DNA of 64,000 nt from Poecilobothrus nobilitatus (Eukaryota; Arthropoda; Insecta; Diptera; Dolichopodidae): assembly GCA_947095535.1 (NCBI GenBank), contig OX352773.1, positions 32,757,398 to 32,821,397 on the forward strand, in the 5' to 3' direction. The notes under the pieces were generated by a model. It was not told where the DNA came from and did not search any database. It was given only the letters and a program-made list of their open reading frames with translations. The translations under genes were made by a program, and so were the position numbers. Below, piece after piece: positions 38,641-53,735 of this stretch (position 1 is its first letter; every line of letters begins with the position of its first letter).

Positions 38641-41553
38641 ATAATAAATCCGCATTTTTTAATAATATCTTTTTCTTAGTTCGCTCTATAATATTACTTA
38701 AAATTAGTTTGAATCAGTAAAAGACGAAATCTAAGAGGAGCCCATTCAAATTTTCATCAGGCCATCTGTTTGAAAGTGCATTGCTGGCCGGGTAATGTAT
38801 GTTTCAATATTTTCTCATTTAAAAAAATTTATACAAAAAATATTTGAAATTTTCTGAAATAGGTACGTTATTTCTGAATGTTATATTAATATTGGTATAT
38901 ATAATATATGTGGTACTCGTATATATATAATATATAATCCATAAAAATCATTGTGGAACTAATCTAGGAGAGAGTGTAGAAGTTGCAAAGAAGAAAAAAT
39001 GAAGGCGAATCATCAAAACTTTCTTTGTGAATGTCTGATCCTGCTAAAGGTCATACTGAAAATTTTACCGTTACTTAAAATCGAAAGAAGAAATTTGGCT
39101 CTTATTAGACGTTTTTATATTTTCAATAAATATTTTATGACCTTCAATATTGAGTACAATATCCAAGTTTTCTTTTTTTTTTTTTATTTATCAGTTACAA
39201 ATTATAAGTCGTGTGCCATTTTTGTATTATAAAAAGCTTTTTCTCTTATCTCATTTTTTTAAGTCGAAATTTATTATTAATGCCTAAAGATTTTTAATTC
39301 ACGTGCCATTAAAAAAATAAGCTTTACATCAAATTCGCCACAATTTTTGTTTTTTATTACTATAAATTACTATTTATTACGATATATAAAAAAACAGACG
39401 GGGGGAATATAAAAAACGTAAAAAGTTTTTTTTACTATACAATTTTTACTATTCATAAAATATTAGAAGATAGTGAAGATACTAAGCAGAGACCAATATG
39501 TAAAAAAAAAGCACTATAATATCATTGATATTTATAAATTCATTCATATATTCAAAAATTTATGAAAAAAAAAATCATTCCACTTTAATTATAAAAATAG
39601 GAAGCATGAAAATAAATTAAAATTTTTAATTTTAAAATTTTATCAATTAAAGTAGTGAAATAAAAATATCCTTACTGTGATCCTACAATTCAAGTAAGTG
39701 TACATATAATTAAATGCATACAATATAATCAAAAAAGTGGTTCTGATACAACTTATTATATTTTTTGTTTTTTTTTTTTTCGATTTTTAACCCATACTAA
39801 ACATCCTTTACACCTTTTTTGACCAAAACGCTATATATGTCCTTTAGTACTCATGTACTGCCTGGTCATGCAATAGGAGCTAAGTTTAGGGAATGAAAAT
39901 TGATTTCAAATTGACAAACATATATAATTTGAAAAAAGTTGTTAATGTTTTCCTTGAATCTATGAATGTTGTAAATGTTCCGATTCTAAGGAACACGCGA
40001 GGTGAGAGATTGTTCCCAATTTCAGATGTTGGTACAAGTTTTTGTTTACAATAATTTAATTTTAAAATCCAACACTTCATTAGTATTCAAATTTATTAAA
40101 TAATATTACAACAAATTATAATATTCTTTTCGCTCTAATAGGTTGAAAAATTTATAAATTAAAATATAACCTCTTAAATTTAAAAATTTATGAATTTTTG
40201 TTTGTGTATATTTTTTTTTTTTTTAAATTGATGAAAACTTTCACGCATTATAAATGTATTATGAAATTATATTATTCTTTATACACTTACATAAAGAAGA
40301 TAATATTAACATAATAATAATATACATATATGTATTTTAAAGTATAAATTACGGTAGCTAAAAATTGTTACTTTTTTTATTACTATTATTACTTATTATT
40401 ATTCAACTTAAATTTATTACTATTTAAAAATAATATAAAATAAATAAATAAGACAAAAGATAAGATACTTAATTGTATATGCAATATAAGTTATAAATTA
40501 TAAAGTATAGATTATTTTCCCTGCTTTAATATTTAACGATAACTTGAATTTAATAATATATTTGTTATACCTAATATAAAGTAGTCACATGACGTCAATG
40601 TGTGCTTATATAATCTATACATTTTTTTATAGTTCTTTATTTTATAGTATATAATATAGTTTTTTATTTTAAACACCTAATCTCTATAAATCGATTTATT
40701 ATTGCAAGTTAGAGATTAACAAGTTATCTTTAAATTAGATTAAGTATCAGTACATCAATACATTAATTTCTAAATACATTACATTTACAATTAAGGGAAT
40801 TCCTAAACGAATTCCATCGGAATTAATTAACCTTACTTCTTAATTTATAAGCTTTAATTACATATCCATAATCCATAATCTTTAAATATAGTCATATGGA
40901 ACCAAATACATTGCAAAACAAAATTTATTAAAAGTTTACTAATCATTCAAAAAAAAAAGAAAAAACCTTTTAAACGAATTATAAAAAATACAATATCACT
41001 TCTCAATAAATTTAATAAACTCATCATTTGACTAGACAGTTTAAAGCCTCATAATAAAATGTGACACAATAAAAAAAAAAAGACAGATGTTATATAAACA
41101 AACACTTTGTTTTTTTGTTTTTGTTTTTCTTTTTTTGTTTTTTTTTTTTTAAACATTAAAAGTTTTGTATAACTTTTATGCAAATACAAATATATGTATA
41201 CATTAAAAATTATGCTTTAGAGCATTCAACTTACACCTTTGTTTGAATTATCTGTGCTCAGCGATAAATGAAAAATGTTGAAAATATTAAAACAAAAAAT
41301 AAAGAAAAACAAATTTTACATATTAAATTGCACTTACATATATCACTTATGTATTTTTATTTACATAAAAAATAAATTTATTTACCTAAAAAACCAGATT
41401 TTGGAAGAATAATGATCTGACTTTGCTGTTTTTAGAATTTTCTAAACTATACCCATTATTAAAAACGAATCTATACAATAAATAATAATAAATTTTTTGT
41501 TTTAAAAAAATAAGTATTTTAAATAATATAAAATCAAATTAATAAATTCATTT

Positions 41554-41711
41554 GCGCCAAACCACATGAGTATTTATGAGGAAAGTTTTATACTCTTCGT
41601 TTCATATACGCTTTTCACCCCATAAACTTATTTTTATCTTTAAGGAAAGATTATATGAACGAAGAGCAGAATGTTCCTTATAAATACTCATGTCACATGT
41701 AGTTTTGCGGC
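41554..41711. repeat. 158-bp imperfect inverted repeat (long hairpin or small MITE)
   Basis: The left arm (GCGCCAAACCACATGAGTAT, then TTATGAGGAA and CTCTTCGTTTCATATA) pairs with the right arm read in reverse (GCCGCAAAACTACATG, then ACATGAGTATTTATAAGGAA and CTCTTCGTTCATATA). The loop is about 40 bp. The stem has small gaps, so it is an old MITE or a hairpin-forming transcript. Confidence 0.65.
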
Positions 41712-44700
41712 TAAAGTAAACAGTTTAAAATAAATTAAACTTTTATATATGTACATAGGTACTTCCTACCTATTAGATAGGTCTATAGTTTAATTTATTG
41801 GATCAGTATATGATTCAGAAACCGTTTTTTAAAGTTTCTCTTAAAATTAATTTTTTGATTGTTCAAATGCTTAGTTGTAATTTAAGAGAAACCGTACAAA
41901 CTACATATTGTCTACTGAAATTATCTCTGATGAAACTATTTATAAAATTAATAAAAAAGGGGTTAAATTGAAATATAAAATTTTGCTATGACAATACCGC
42001 AATAAACTAAATTGCAAAAAAAAAACGGTAGGTGGGATGAGCTCCAAAAAAAAATATGAAACTTTAGAATTCTAAATGTCTCTTTTAAGAAGATGTTCTT
42101 AAAATGATGTTCTTAAACGATGCTCTAAAACGATGAACAAATTCTAAAATATCTTTTCTTAAACAAAATCTGAAGCAATGAGAAAACCACAAAATCTTTA
42201 AAAGAATTCTGTTAACGAATATAAGCTAAAAATTTTAAAGTTTTAAAATTTGCCAAATATCACGAAATATTATTTGCAAAATTTACAAACAGAAGTTCAA
42301 AGTCTTCACTTTTACTTTAATAATAAATGAAAAAAATTTAGTTAATATTTTCGCTATGCCAATATACTAAGCTTAGAGTAACCTGATATTTTCAAATATT
42401 AGAACTTAAATGAACAAATCTTTATCTTATACCTAATACTAATAAGATTATCTAACATGAAAAGATAAACATTTCCTTATAAAATACTATTTAGCATGAC
42501 ATCAATCGGAAATACTTTTAACTTTATACATGTATTAAAAATGATCTGAAATCTATAAAAGAAAAACTAGTCAACATCTTCCTGCTCAATTCTAACAATA
42601 AAAAAAAAAAAAAAACAAGGTTTGTCATTAATTGGCCTTTATTTAAATATTATTAAAAAAAAAAAAAAATTTGTTTTTTGGGATCGTCATTGCCATCATT
42701 GCCTATTTCTACTACCATAAACATTATTTTTTCAAACAAGGTACCAATATCAACTACATATTTCAACATTTTTTGTTTCTGTTTACAAAATTTATTTGAA
42801 TTGAAATTCACTTGAAAAAAATTCACTTCTTTTGCAAATTATTTCCTAAATCCATAAATTTTGCAAATTTTATTGAAATTCATGTACCTACATAAATAAT
42901 ATGTACACTAATTTATGATATATATGTACATACATACATTATAAATATATATATGTATATGTATGTACATAGCTAAATTTTTATTGCAATTTGGTTTATA
43001 ATCGCTTTTAAATCGCGTTTATTCATAACTAATAAATTATGACAGATAAAAAATATTTTTTTATTTTTAATTTTATCTTATTTCAAATATATGAAATTAC
43101 AGATATAAATGTTCAGTCCATCCAACTAAACTAATATTCATTTTTCTTCTTCTATATTACACATAAATTTTTTTATTAAACATAAAAGGAGGTACATAGC
43201 CTAAGTTCTCAATTATTACTTGTCTATTAATGATCATCTGATCAAGTAAAACGTTGCGTTTGGACGAAAAATCAAATGTTTTGCTTGAACTGAATTTTGA
43301 TAAGATTTACATCCGTTTTTGATTTTTCATGATTCAATTTTAAATTTGTAAATAAAGGCAATTTCTCATTTATATTTAAATTTATGTACATATTCATATT
43401 TATTGTTGTTTCTGTCTTGTTTTCAACATGTCTTGTTGTAACAGCTCAAAGTGGGTATTCATAATAAAATGTCAGACTTAAATAGAAGAATAGAAGAATA
43501 TAGACTTTAATAGAAGAACACTTAGCCTTTTTTAATAACAATTTTCTGAACCATCGAGAGCGAACTCGTTTTTTTGTTTTTTTGATTTTTTAAAATGCGC
43601 AAAATATATAACTATTGAAGAAGTAGTAGGTACTTCATTCATAGTGGTCAAGTAAACTGGTAATATATTGAATATAAAATATTATGGTGTGAACATAAGT
43701 TTTACTTGACAGTTTTACCTCATCACATAACACGTACAATTAACCGTTACATTTACATGTATACCATGCTTAAAACCTAATAAATATGTTAACTAAAATT
43801 ACATAGAATGTTAGAAATATTTAAATCAAATAAATTTAATTTAATATTTAATTACAGACATTGATCAAAGCATTGATGAAAATTATAGGCAATTGACATA
43901 ACGAACATAATAAATAAATAATAATTGTAATTAATAAAAAATACCTATACTAATAATTTTCATCAGCTGGTTTTGTTTTTATTTTTTTTTTTTTTTGAAA
44001 CCATTTTTCAAAATTGAAAAGGAAACACAAAAATAAAAATATTATAAAATAAAAAAAAATACATACATATGTATTTTTGTAATCATTTTCAATTTCAAGG
44101 TCAGTAATAGCAAGTTTTATTCTTGTTTTGTTTTATTCTTTATTTTTAATTGATAGGTACAACTAGTATTATTTTGTACGGCTGGTATTTATAGGAATAC
44201 ATACCTAGTGTGGAATTTTTTTTTGTCTATAATATATTTAGAATATGGTCAAAAAAAAATTTTTTTTGTGTACATAACAATGGTTTTTTCATTTAATCCG
44301 AATATTCAGGAATATGTCAAAAAGTAGTTTTTTATTTATTCTGAAAGCGTGTTGTTGAGTTTTTTTTTATGTATACTGAAACATTGAACGAACATCGAAC
44401 GCATTTCTTTTATTTCATTTCAGTTCTTAAATAAACCGAATAAAATAACAAAATGGAAAAATGGATCATTTTGTTGATTCAAAAAATTAACTTGCAAAAA
44501 ATTTCAAAATGGGAAATATGATTTTATTGCAACAAGTAACAAGCCATTTTATTTCTCTATACAAAAAAATTAAAATACAAAAATAAATAAAAAAAAACAA
44601 TTATTAATCGCTTCTGTTGTCAAACTTTATTCTTTTTACTCTTTTATTACACGCATTCCAAATATTCTATCTTGATGTATTGAAAAGTGATCAAGTCTTT

Positions 44701-44943
44701 AGAATTAATAAACGAAAATACTCAGTATAAAACTGAATTTATTTTACATTTTAGCCTTACTTTACTTATTATTTATTTTCTATTAAAATAATTATTTGAA
44801 AAATAATTAGACTAAGCTGTAACACAGCTTAGATATTCTTCCATTTTTTAGATTGTCAATCTTCTTAATATGATAAAACACATCAAATAGTATGACTATG
44901 TATGAGTAAATAAAAAAAATAAATAAATAAAAGAAATGTCTTT

Positions 44944-45078
44944 CTTGTACAATAGCTATAGCCGAGTAATCAACGGCTCAAACTAAAATTCACGAAACTG
45001 AAGCTTAGACAAATATGAATAATAAATGACTTAGAGGATGCCCTATTAATACTCCTCATAGGAGTGGCAAGGAAAAAA
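44944..45078 (+). mobile_element. Short interspersed repeat, family 3, copy 1
   Basis: About 135 bp, similar to 55921-56060: CTTGTACAATAGCTATAGCC, GAGTAATCAACGG, GAAACTGAAGCTTAGACAAA, TGAATAATAAATGACTTAG, GGATGCCCTAT, GGCAAGG, then an A run. The 3' A run suggests a SINE. The GCCGAGTAATCAACGG segment resembles the D arm of tRNA-Ser/Leu (inference). Confidence 0.75.
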
Positions 45079-48000
45079 AAATAAAAATGTATGATTTCGG
45101 TTTCGGTATAGATATTGCATATCCAAACTTTTTTTCCAATTACAATCACATTTTTAATAGCAAAATCTATTTTAATTTTTGAACTTGCTTGCTCAAAGCA
45201 TATATTTCACCGCATTTTGCACTATTTTTGACTAAAATATAAATAAATAAAGATTTTTTAAACTTAAATGAAAATCTGCAAATCTTGTTAGCAAATCTTA
45301 TTGAAACGTCAAATTCACTGACTAAAATCCATTATCTAATTATATAAGATGAAAATGAAAATCAACCATTAGATTAACTTTGTTTTGTATATATTTAAGA
45401 AATTTACTTTTTTATTTGAAATTAATTGGCATTTGCAGTACTGAAATAGCATTTTAAGGGGATTTTTGTATTTTATACTAATATATATATAACATGGTTT
45501 GCTACCCTTAACCATTTGCAGTTAGCGATTCGCATTTACCAACTACTATTTAAATAACGCTTATATAAATACTAATTTATATAATTTTACGAAGAAATGA
45601 ATATATTATATTTTATGCTATAAAAAGTATATGTATACGAGTAGTATGTATATTTATATCAATATAATCATCATCTTATTGTATGACCTAATAAACTCGG
45701 TAATTTTCAAGTGGTAACGGAAAGTGTGTTATACTTATATTAATTTGAAGAAAAAGAATTTCTTATTGAAATAATAAATTAACTTAAACAAAGTTCTATT
45801 TAATTAAAGTTAAAAAGATTGGAAATTTTATATGACATGTATATTTTGCAGATCCTGAAAAATTAATTTATTAATTAACACCAACCATCCAACAGCATTA
45901 AATACAAAAAATTATTTTAATATATGGTTTACGTCATTTTTGTATTTTTTTCTTTTGTATTTTCTGCTTTTTTTTTTTTTTTTGTTTTCAAAACTCTTTC
46001 AAAGTTATAATTTTCTCACCTCTAATCAAGTGTAACACAAATATTTTTAGCGGTTTTATAAAAAAAAAAAAAACCAAAAACTAATCATTATAAATAACTT
46101 TGAATAAAAGAAATAAAAATATTTCAGTATTTTATTCATAGATATCTTCTCTAAACTTAAAACCTTTTGTATTAAATTCAATCATGCTTTCTAGTCAAAT
46201 ATTTTTGATTATTTTATAATTAAACTAACCAATACGATGTTTTTATTTAATTTGACTGTACAGTGTGTGGTTAGAATATGACTGATTAGAATTTACTATT
46301 AAATTAAAATTATAAAAAATTTTAGAGATTAACTTGATTCTAATTAAATTAAATCAAAACCAATTTAAATGGAATCTTAATTTATGTAAACACGCTATTA
46401 TTTAAATTATTTACACCTGTACAATTACCTTTACAATTTCTGTATTAAATTTTCTAAGAATAAAAAAAATCGAATATGTTAAAATATTATGTAAATATTT
46501 TGGTACATATAATTTTTTTTTTTAAATATTAAATCCAAATTCAAATAAAACGCTAATAAATTAAAGCAATCAACCATTTCAAATTGAGCTGTTGCAAATG
46601 TTTAACAATATGACAACAAAAGGAAATTTGTGATTTATGTTAATAACTATAAAAGAAAATAAAAATAAGCTTGAAAAAAATATATTGCTGATCTCTATTA
46701 TAATATCATGTAATATTTGTATTATTTTGGGGAGTACTTTTTGATCGAAGAAGTTTAAAATGCTTAAGTCTTAAAGATTTTCTACGATTTTTAAACAAAG
46801 AACTTTTTGAATTAGTAAAGAATATTTTTTCTGAAGAAGGAATAGTATATTACCTTTACTTTAAAATAATCTAATTAAACTGTTATATTTTTTTTTCATA
46901 TAGTTTACAATTACAGTTAGGAATTCATCTGATAACATATATTAGCATAAATATTATTAAAAAAAAAAACAAGTAAAGTCATTCAATGGTAATCATATCA
47001 TAAATAAATCAAAAGTTACGTACATTTTTTGTCATAATTTAATAAAACAGAAAATTGTTTTTGAATAAATATATTAATTACTACAATAATCACATTATTT
47101 AAAAATAAAAAAAAAACAAAAAGCTCTTTAAACTTCTATTACTTGACTAAATTATATAAGTTTAACTGTATATCTGTCATATGTATTAGGTATGTGTTAT
47201 ACATGTGTAGTATATTGTAATGCATAATAAATATAAAGGAACCCTTACATGTATATCAAGTGTCAAAATAGGCGTTGACGTAGGAGAGAATATTTATATA
47301 CGTATAAGCGTAAACGGGATGTTCCTGCTTCTTCTGGAAGGTACCTCAGTAAGAGGCAGCCAAATAAAAGTTATAAGATAAAGTATTATACCACATTACA
47401 ATAGGCTGCTATTATCAAATAGTTAATAAAAATTTAATAAAATTGTTCTACAAATACGAGTAGTTAAAATAATATTAAAACTCTTTTCTATTTTTAGATT
47501 GTTAAAATAATTTTTTAAAAGTTAAGTACAATTTAATTTAAAAGTAATTTCGTTCTTAAAAAAATATTTAAAAAAAAAAAAATTTTTTTAAATACTGTCA
47601 GCCTTATTTAGAAAGACATCTCTATACCAGATACTTATAATTTTATTAATTAAAAAATTGAGAAATTTATTTACTTCTTAACGTTTTATTTTATTATTAC
47701 TTATTTTATTTACTTGATTTATTTTTAATACCTTGAATATAAAATAATAATAATAAAATATGATTTTACTATAACAGATAATGTATAGATAGAATTTTTC
47801 TAAAGAAAATCTCAAAGAAACTATAAAGTTATGATCAAATTTATTTAAAAATTCAAATTTACGAAACTAAAAATATTAAAACTGATAGTTTAAAAATTAT
47901 AGTTTGAACTTACTGTAAGATTGTTAAACATTATTTATTTATTTATTTTACATTTTATTATTTTTAATATTATATATCTCATGACATAATTATGCAATGT

Positions 48001-51000
48001 TACTGAACCATCGACTACTAAGTCCATTATACATAGGTTTAGATATCTGTAGTAATATTATTTACTTATTTTGGTTCCACCGCATTCAATGTAATGAGAA
48101 AATGAATTAACCTTTCATTTTTAGGTGTATAGTTGTGGTACAAATCATATGTAGTAATATTATTTATTTTGTTTATACTAAATATTACACAATATACACA
48201 ATATTTGGTAATAAGAGGGATTTGTTTTCATTTAAAAAAAACTTTCTACATACTATGCTAAATTTGAACTTTTAGTCTTTCTATTAATAGCCACAAACTA
48301 CACCACTCGGTCACCGATCCTACTAGACATAAAAAAAATTCTTTAAATGGGGTCAAATATAAAAATTGCATAATAATAGGCGTAAATTAATTTTAAAAAT
48401 TATTAAAGTAAATGAACTTGAAGAGTTCAAACTTAAGATTTAAATTATCTGAAAATACAAAATTTTTGTATGCCGTTATATAATTATAAAAAGTATATAA
48501 TATATTATATAAAACTTAATTACTATGAATATTATAACGGTAAGAATTTAATTTAATTTTCAATGCTGATAAACTGAAATTTAAATATCATTATATTGTT
48601 TAAACAGTATCATATTAAATAATTGATTTAAATTATAGTTATTGAAACAATTCATTTTTTTTTTATATACATATACATATATTAAATATATAACTTTTTT
48701 TTTTTAACAATATCCAAAAATTTTAAACAATAATATGGTAAATAAAAAATTAGTACATGTATTAAAATATTATCGAAAAGTAATTAAAGAATCTATAAAA
48801 TCTAAAAGGTTATTAAATAATAAAAAATTTGAAGTATTATAATCCAAAATATAAATATTTTAAATGAAATTTTGATAAATAATAAAAATTCAGGTTAATT
48901 CATTAAGTTAAACTTTTGTTATTTAATAAAAAAAAAATTTAAGTTCGATATACAATTTATAATGAAATTGGAATTTTTCTATACTTTCCAAAAAATCAAA
49001 TTTATTGCGTATAAAACTTCTTCTTCTCATTCTAATATTCTATTCAAAGCATAGTAACATTACACTATTATAGACAAATTAAACTAATATAGATATTAAA
49101 ATACTGCACCTTATAAGTGCTTAACTGAAACTTAATATGTTACCTAAAAACACGTTCCATTTATTTTATTTATAATACATGAAGTACATATCATTCAAGT
49201 TATTTCTTTCTCTATCTCCTAAAGTACCAGTTGAATAAGTTAGCAACTTTTTTTTTGAATTGAATTCAATTTTAAAGAAGTTTCTTCAAAAAGTACAATG
49301 TATACACTAGCACAATGTATGCCGAATTTTTATCGGTTAAATATCTTTTGTCCTCTGTTAAAACTAGTGCTAAGTCCGAGTTTCCTAAGAAAATTTATAC
49401 TTTGCGCTTCATCTATACCCGAGGAAATGAAACTAAAAATTTAGCAATGAAATCAAGTGTTTTTAAAAACACAAATCGTAGTTGTGTTGTGAACTGAGCA
49501 ATGACCAAAGATATGTATACTATACACTATGCTATAAATCTAACCTAATCTATATTATTTTTTATACTTTTAGAAAAGGTATTTCTAATTAAGGTGTAAG
49601 AAATGATTATTAACTGAAGCTTATTTTAATAAAAGTGTTGTCTGATTGGAAGTAATTTATTTCAAATTTTATAAAAAAAAACCCCTAAGTATATATCTTT
49701 TGTAGCCTGTCTAAAAAATTTTTAAAGAATAATATATACGTACATATAAATTATATATAAATAATTACTTATAAAGCAAATTATGTAAATACAAAAAGTT
49801 GCATTTCAAAAGGAAATGGTTGAACTTAAATAGGAAATACTTGCACTTAAATTGAAACTGCTTCCATTTATATAAAAAAAACTTTTACTTAAAATAGAAA
49901 TTCTTTTTCTTAAAGTAAAAAAGATTTGTATATATACAAAATAAACATTTTATATCAGTTCAATTAATTATTTAAAAAATTTATTTTTTTCATTTAAAAA
50001 ATTTAATACTGAAATTAAATTAATTAAGATAATTTCCAAATTCATTAAAATCTCACCCTGTAAAAAGAGTTGGATCGCTCATAATTATTTAAAAATGTAA
50101 GTAATTATTTTATATAGTGTTTAGCACGTCAACAAATTAAATCGTTTTATGATAATAACGGGAAATGATAACGAATATTACTGTACTACAGATGTTTATT
50201 TACCAGAAAAAAAAAATTTTTTTTTTTTTTGATCATTTGACACCGAACATTTTCTGCATTAATAACACTAAAATTAAAAAACAAATACATAATTAAAAAT
50301 CATTAAATAATAAAAATATTAAAACAATTAATATTTAGAAAAAAAAAAAAAATATATCTTGGAAATTTTCATTTTTTTTATGTACCTATATATACATATA
50401 CGAGTATAGTAATATAACTGTTTACATAATGTAATTATTATACCAATAATGTAAAGGTAATATTTTACAATGGAAATTTTTCAAAATTTTTGTTTTCTTT
50501 TCAAAATTAATTACAAATCAAATAAAATGTTAACATTAAAAGAAAATAAATAAAAAAATAAGTATTTGAAAGAAAACCAAAATTCTGACATTGAACATTA
50601 ATTATGTCAATTGTTAAGGAAAATTTTTATTTTCTAACAAAAAGAGTAAAGGTTTTATAATGTTTATTTTTGTTTTTATTTTAATTTTGATCACACGAGA
50701 GACGGAATTATATAAAAAAAATTGAAAAAAATCCAAACTTAAATGTAAGTTCATCGCGATTACAAAAACTAATGTTAAAAAATTTTGTAAAAAAAAATAA
50801 AATAATCAATTTAGAATACAGTCTCGATAAAAAAAATGTATTCAATAATGGAACTAAACTTTTATGTAAAATACTTTTTCAGTGGAATCAATAAAAATTC
50901 CCACATTCGAAAAGAAAAGCACCCTCTACTTGACTTGCATCTTATAAAGATGAAGTGCAGTAATACAAACAAACAAACAACTATAAAACTAAATTATTTA

Positions 51001-51487
51001 CTGATTAATATACTCTATGCTTTAAATTATATTTAAGAAGGAATTATTTGAAAGGAATTCATAAAAAGTACTTCAAAAGAAAATTGTAATTTTTACAATA
51101 ATTTCATTATAAGTTGTCTGCCCTAAAAAAATATAAAGTGTTTTTTAATACAAAATAATATAGTTTTAATTATTTTTTCTAAAATTAATTTTTTATTATC
51201 TTAGGTCTAAAAGACTAAAAATATCGATTATTTAAATTAAATTAAAATCATTTATTTAATAACTTTAGTAATTTTACATTTTTTTTGAAAAGAAATTTCA
51301 CTCAATCTCAAAAACGCATTTCACACATAGTAAATAAATATTTCTTCAAATGGAAAATCAAAATAAACACTAATAAAACTGTATATATAAACTGTATGTA
51401 TATGTATATATAAAACTGTATGTATATATACTAATAAACACTATAAAACGATATTTTTTACTAGAAATAGGAAATTTTCTTTGATTC

Positions 51488-51687
51488 TTTTTTTTTTATT
51501 TTTTTTAGTGCATTTGCCTGCCATATAAATGTAACAAGGAAATTACACAGCCTTTCCTGTTCAGACGTGGCTGTGTACATGTCGTAAGGGGGAATTACTC
51601 TTACGACGTGTGTGGGATTCGAACCCACACTCCCTCGGTGTTTACAGCGTATTTTATATGCTCTTACTCACTAAGCCACCGAGGCCC
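51488..51687 (-). mobile_element. tRNA-derived SINE, family 1, full-length copy with target-site duplication
   Basis: On the - strand it reads GGGCCTCGGTGGCTTAGTGA (A-box region), GTGTGGGTTCGAATCCCACA (B box), a small hairpin GTCGTAAG...CTTACGAC, GAACAGGAAAGGCTGTGTAA, and an A-rich tail (the T run on +). Flanks TTCTTTGATTC (51477-51487) and TTCTTTAATTC (51688-51698) form an 11-bp target-site duplication with one mismatch. This fixes the element at 200 bp and is the best reference copy in the window. Confidence 0.9.
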
Positions 51688-51719
51688 TTCTTTAATTCGT
51701 AATAGAAACTTAAATCTAG

Positions 51720-52460
51720 AAGGTAAATAATATACCATGGAAAAAAACAATTAAATATTTGGGAATTTACATCGACGAAAAACTCAGATCTCATATCAAT
51801 CAAATCATAGCAAAATGTAATAAATTAGTTAAAATTCTATACACTTTAATTCATCGCAAATCCAAACTTAGCATCGAAAACAAAATAATAATATATAAAT
51901 TTTTCAAAGTATATCTTGTTATATATGGATGTGAAATTTGGAGCAAGTGTGCTATAACTCACATAAAACGTCTTCAAGTCAAACAATATCAACTACTTAA
52001 ACTAATCAATAATCTCTCCTTTTTCCCTTGGACAGTTAAATTACATCAACTCTCGCAAGTAAAATTTTTACTCGATTTCATTAATAACCACACATTTAAG
52101 TTTACCATTAAATGCAGATACTCAGAAAACCATACCTCATTAGAAATCTGTTTTAACTGAAATTTTATTTTGTATGGATATTCTTATACTATAGTAACCA
52201 AATTAGATTTATATAATTAAATTATTATTAATCATAGTTTTAAGTTTAGTGTTAAGTTTTAGCATAAGTTAAAAAAAAAAAAAAAACTTTAACATTTATA
52301 ATTTATTAAATGGATTTTCTACCATTTTTCCTAACCTTATTAAGAGACCAAATTAAATTAAAGTTGAAAAGCATTATAACTGTAACACTTACCAAATAAA
52401 AATTAGTTTTAAGTTAATGGAAAAGTTAAATCAAGACAATAAAGCTAATAATAATAATAA
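51720..52460 (+). pseudogene. Jockey-type LINE 3' end: reverse transcriptase tail, UTR and (TAA)n
   Basis: The frame opens at 51720 with KVNNIPWKKTIKYLGIYIDE and includes RKSKLSIENKIIIYKFFK, YGCEIWSKCAITHIKRLQVK and LHQLSQVKFLLDFINNHTFK before a stop at 52158-52160. YLGIxID and YGCEIW are conserved near the end of Jockey-clade polymerases. An AT-rich UTR follows, ending AATAAAGCTAATAATAATAA, a usual Jockey-style tail. The copy is strongly 5'-truncated, and it begins right next to the SINE at 51488-51687. Confidence 0.85.
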
Positions 52461-53463
52461 AATTTGTTGTTATTTCATTATTATATGGAATAATAAAATA
52501 ATTTTGATATGTAAAAAAATTGAATTTTTTTTTTTGGTTTTTCCCAATATTCGGAAATGTTTTATATAATCGTCATAATTTCACTTCTCACTCACTTCTA
52601 ATGTTGTTAATATATTCTAATACACTTAATTATCACATAATTTAAATCGATTATCAAATGATAAAACAATAAATAGTAAGTACTTATTATAGTACTTAAA
52701 ATTTTGAAATACACATACTTGAAAATGATTGAGTATGACATAAAATGGTTAAACACTTTTTATGATGATAAGAACGTATTATTTGGTTATAATAAAAAAC
52801 AAAAAATGTACGGATTTATACATATATAATATTTTTTAAAAGGTAGCGTCAAAATTATTATACCAATAAATAGTAATATGTGTGTGCACTTTAGACTGGA
52901 AATTTATTTATTTAAAGTCCTTTAAAATGTTTTTTTAATTAAATTGCATTAAACCTTTTGTTTTTATATCACAAGAAATTGCATTATTGTTTTTCTTTGG
53001 AATTTTATTGTATATATATATATGTCGCATATAAATGTATATATAATATATATATGTAGGTACGTAATACCTATATATATGTAGTTATTTTAGGCAAATT
53101 CGTTTTAATGATATAAATTCTACATGATTTTAAGTTTAGTCATTTTAAATCAATAGATTAAAATATACCAATATATTTTTATTTATTTTATTATATCAAG
53201 TTGCATCAAAGTAGATCATCATATACAAAATACTAAGTCTTTAAACTAACTATAAGAAACTATAGTTAATTTATTGAAATTCAAAATTTTTTCGCCAAAT
53301 TCGAAATCTCAAAGAAATTTCCTTTTACATTTTTTAAATTATATGTATTTTTGTTTTTGCTCCTTTCAACTCCTATAAGGAGTACATATAGTTCATTCAC
53401 TAAATCATTTATTATAATGATTTGATTAAGATTCATAGTTTTCTAAAATTATTAATTTGATCA

Positions 53464-53505
53464 AGTTGTTGATTACTCGTCGGGCTGCAACTATTATATA
53501 CAACA
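53464..53505 (-). mobile_element. Family 3 repeat fragment
   Basis: GTTGATTACTCGTCGGGCTG followed by CAACTATTATATACAAC matches, on the opposite strand, the 5' part of the repeats at 44944 and 55921 (CCGTTGATTACTC and a TAGCTATNNTGTACAAG counterpart). Only about 42 bp is recognisable. Confidence 0.45.
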
Positions 53506-53646
53506 CTATATCAAACACAAATATTTTTATTTGTGCGTCATCTATGATCTTATACCAGAATTATGTTATTTTTACATTATTATAGGTTATTATGATATTA
53601 TATTAATTATATAGAATATATATACATATATATACATATTTTTTTC

Positions 53647-53735
53647 AGCCAATGATGTAGTATTTAAGATACCAGCCGTTCATTCGAAAGGCGTCGTGTT
53701 CAAACCACCACTAAAGATTAATAAAAATAATATAG
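53647..53735 (+). mobile_element. tRNA-like SINE, family 2, copy 1
   Basis: AGCCAATGATGTAGTATTTA AGATA (A-box-like), CCAGCCGTTCATTCGAAAGG (anticodon-arm-like), CGTGTTCAAACC (B box) and a 3' part GATTAATAAAAATAATATA. The 3' part is shared with 55686-55775. The head is tRNA-derived in layout but lacks a closed acceptor stem. Confidence 0.6.
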
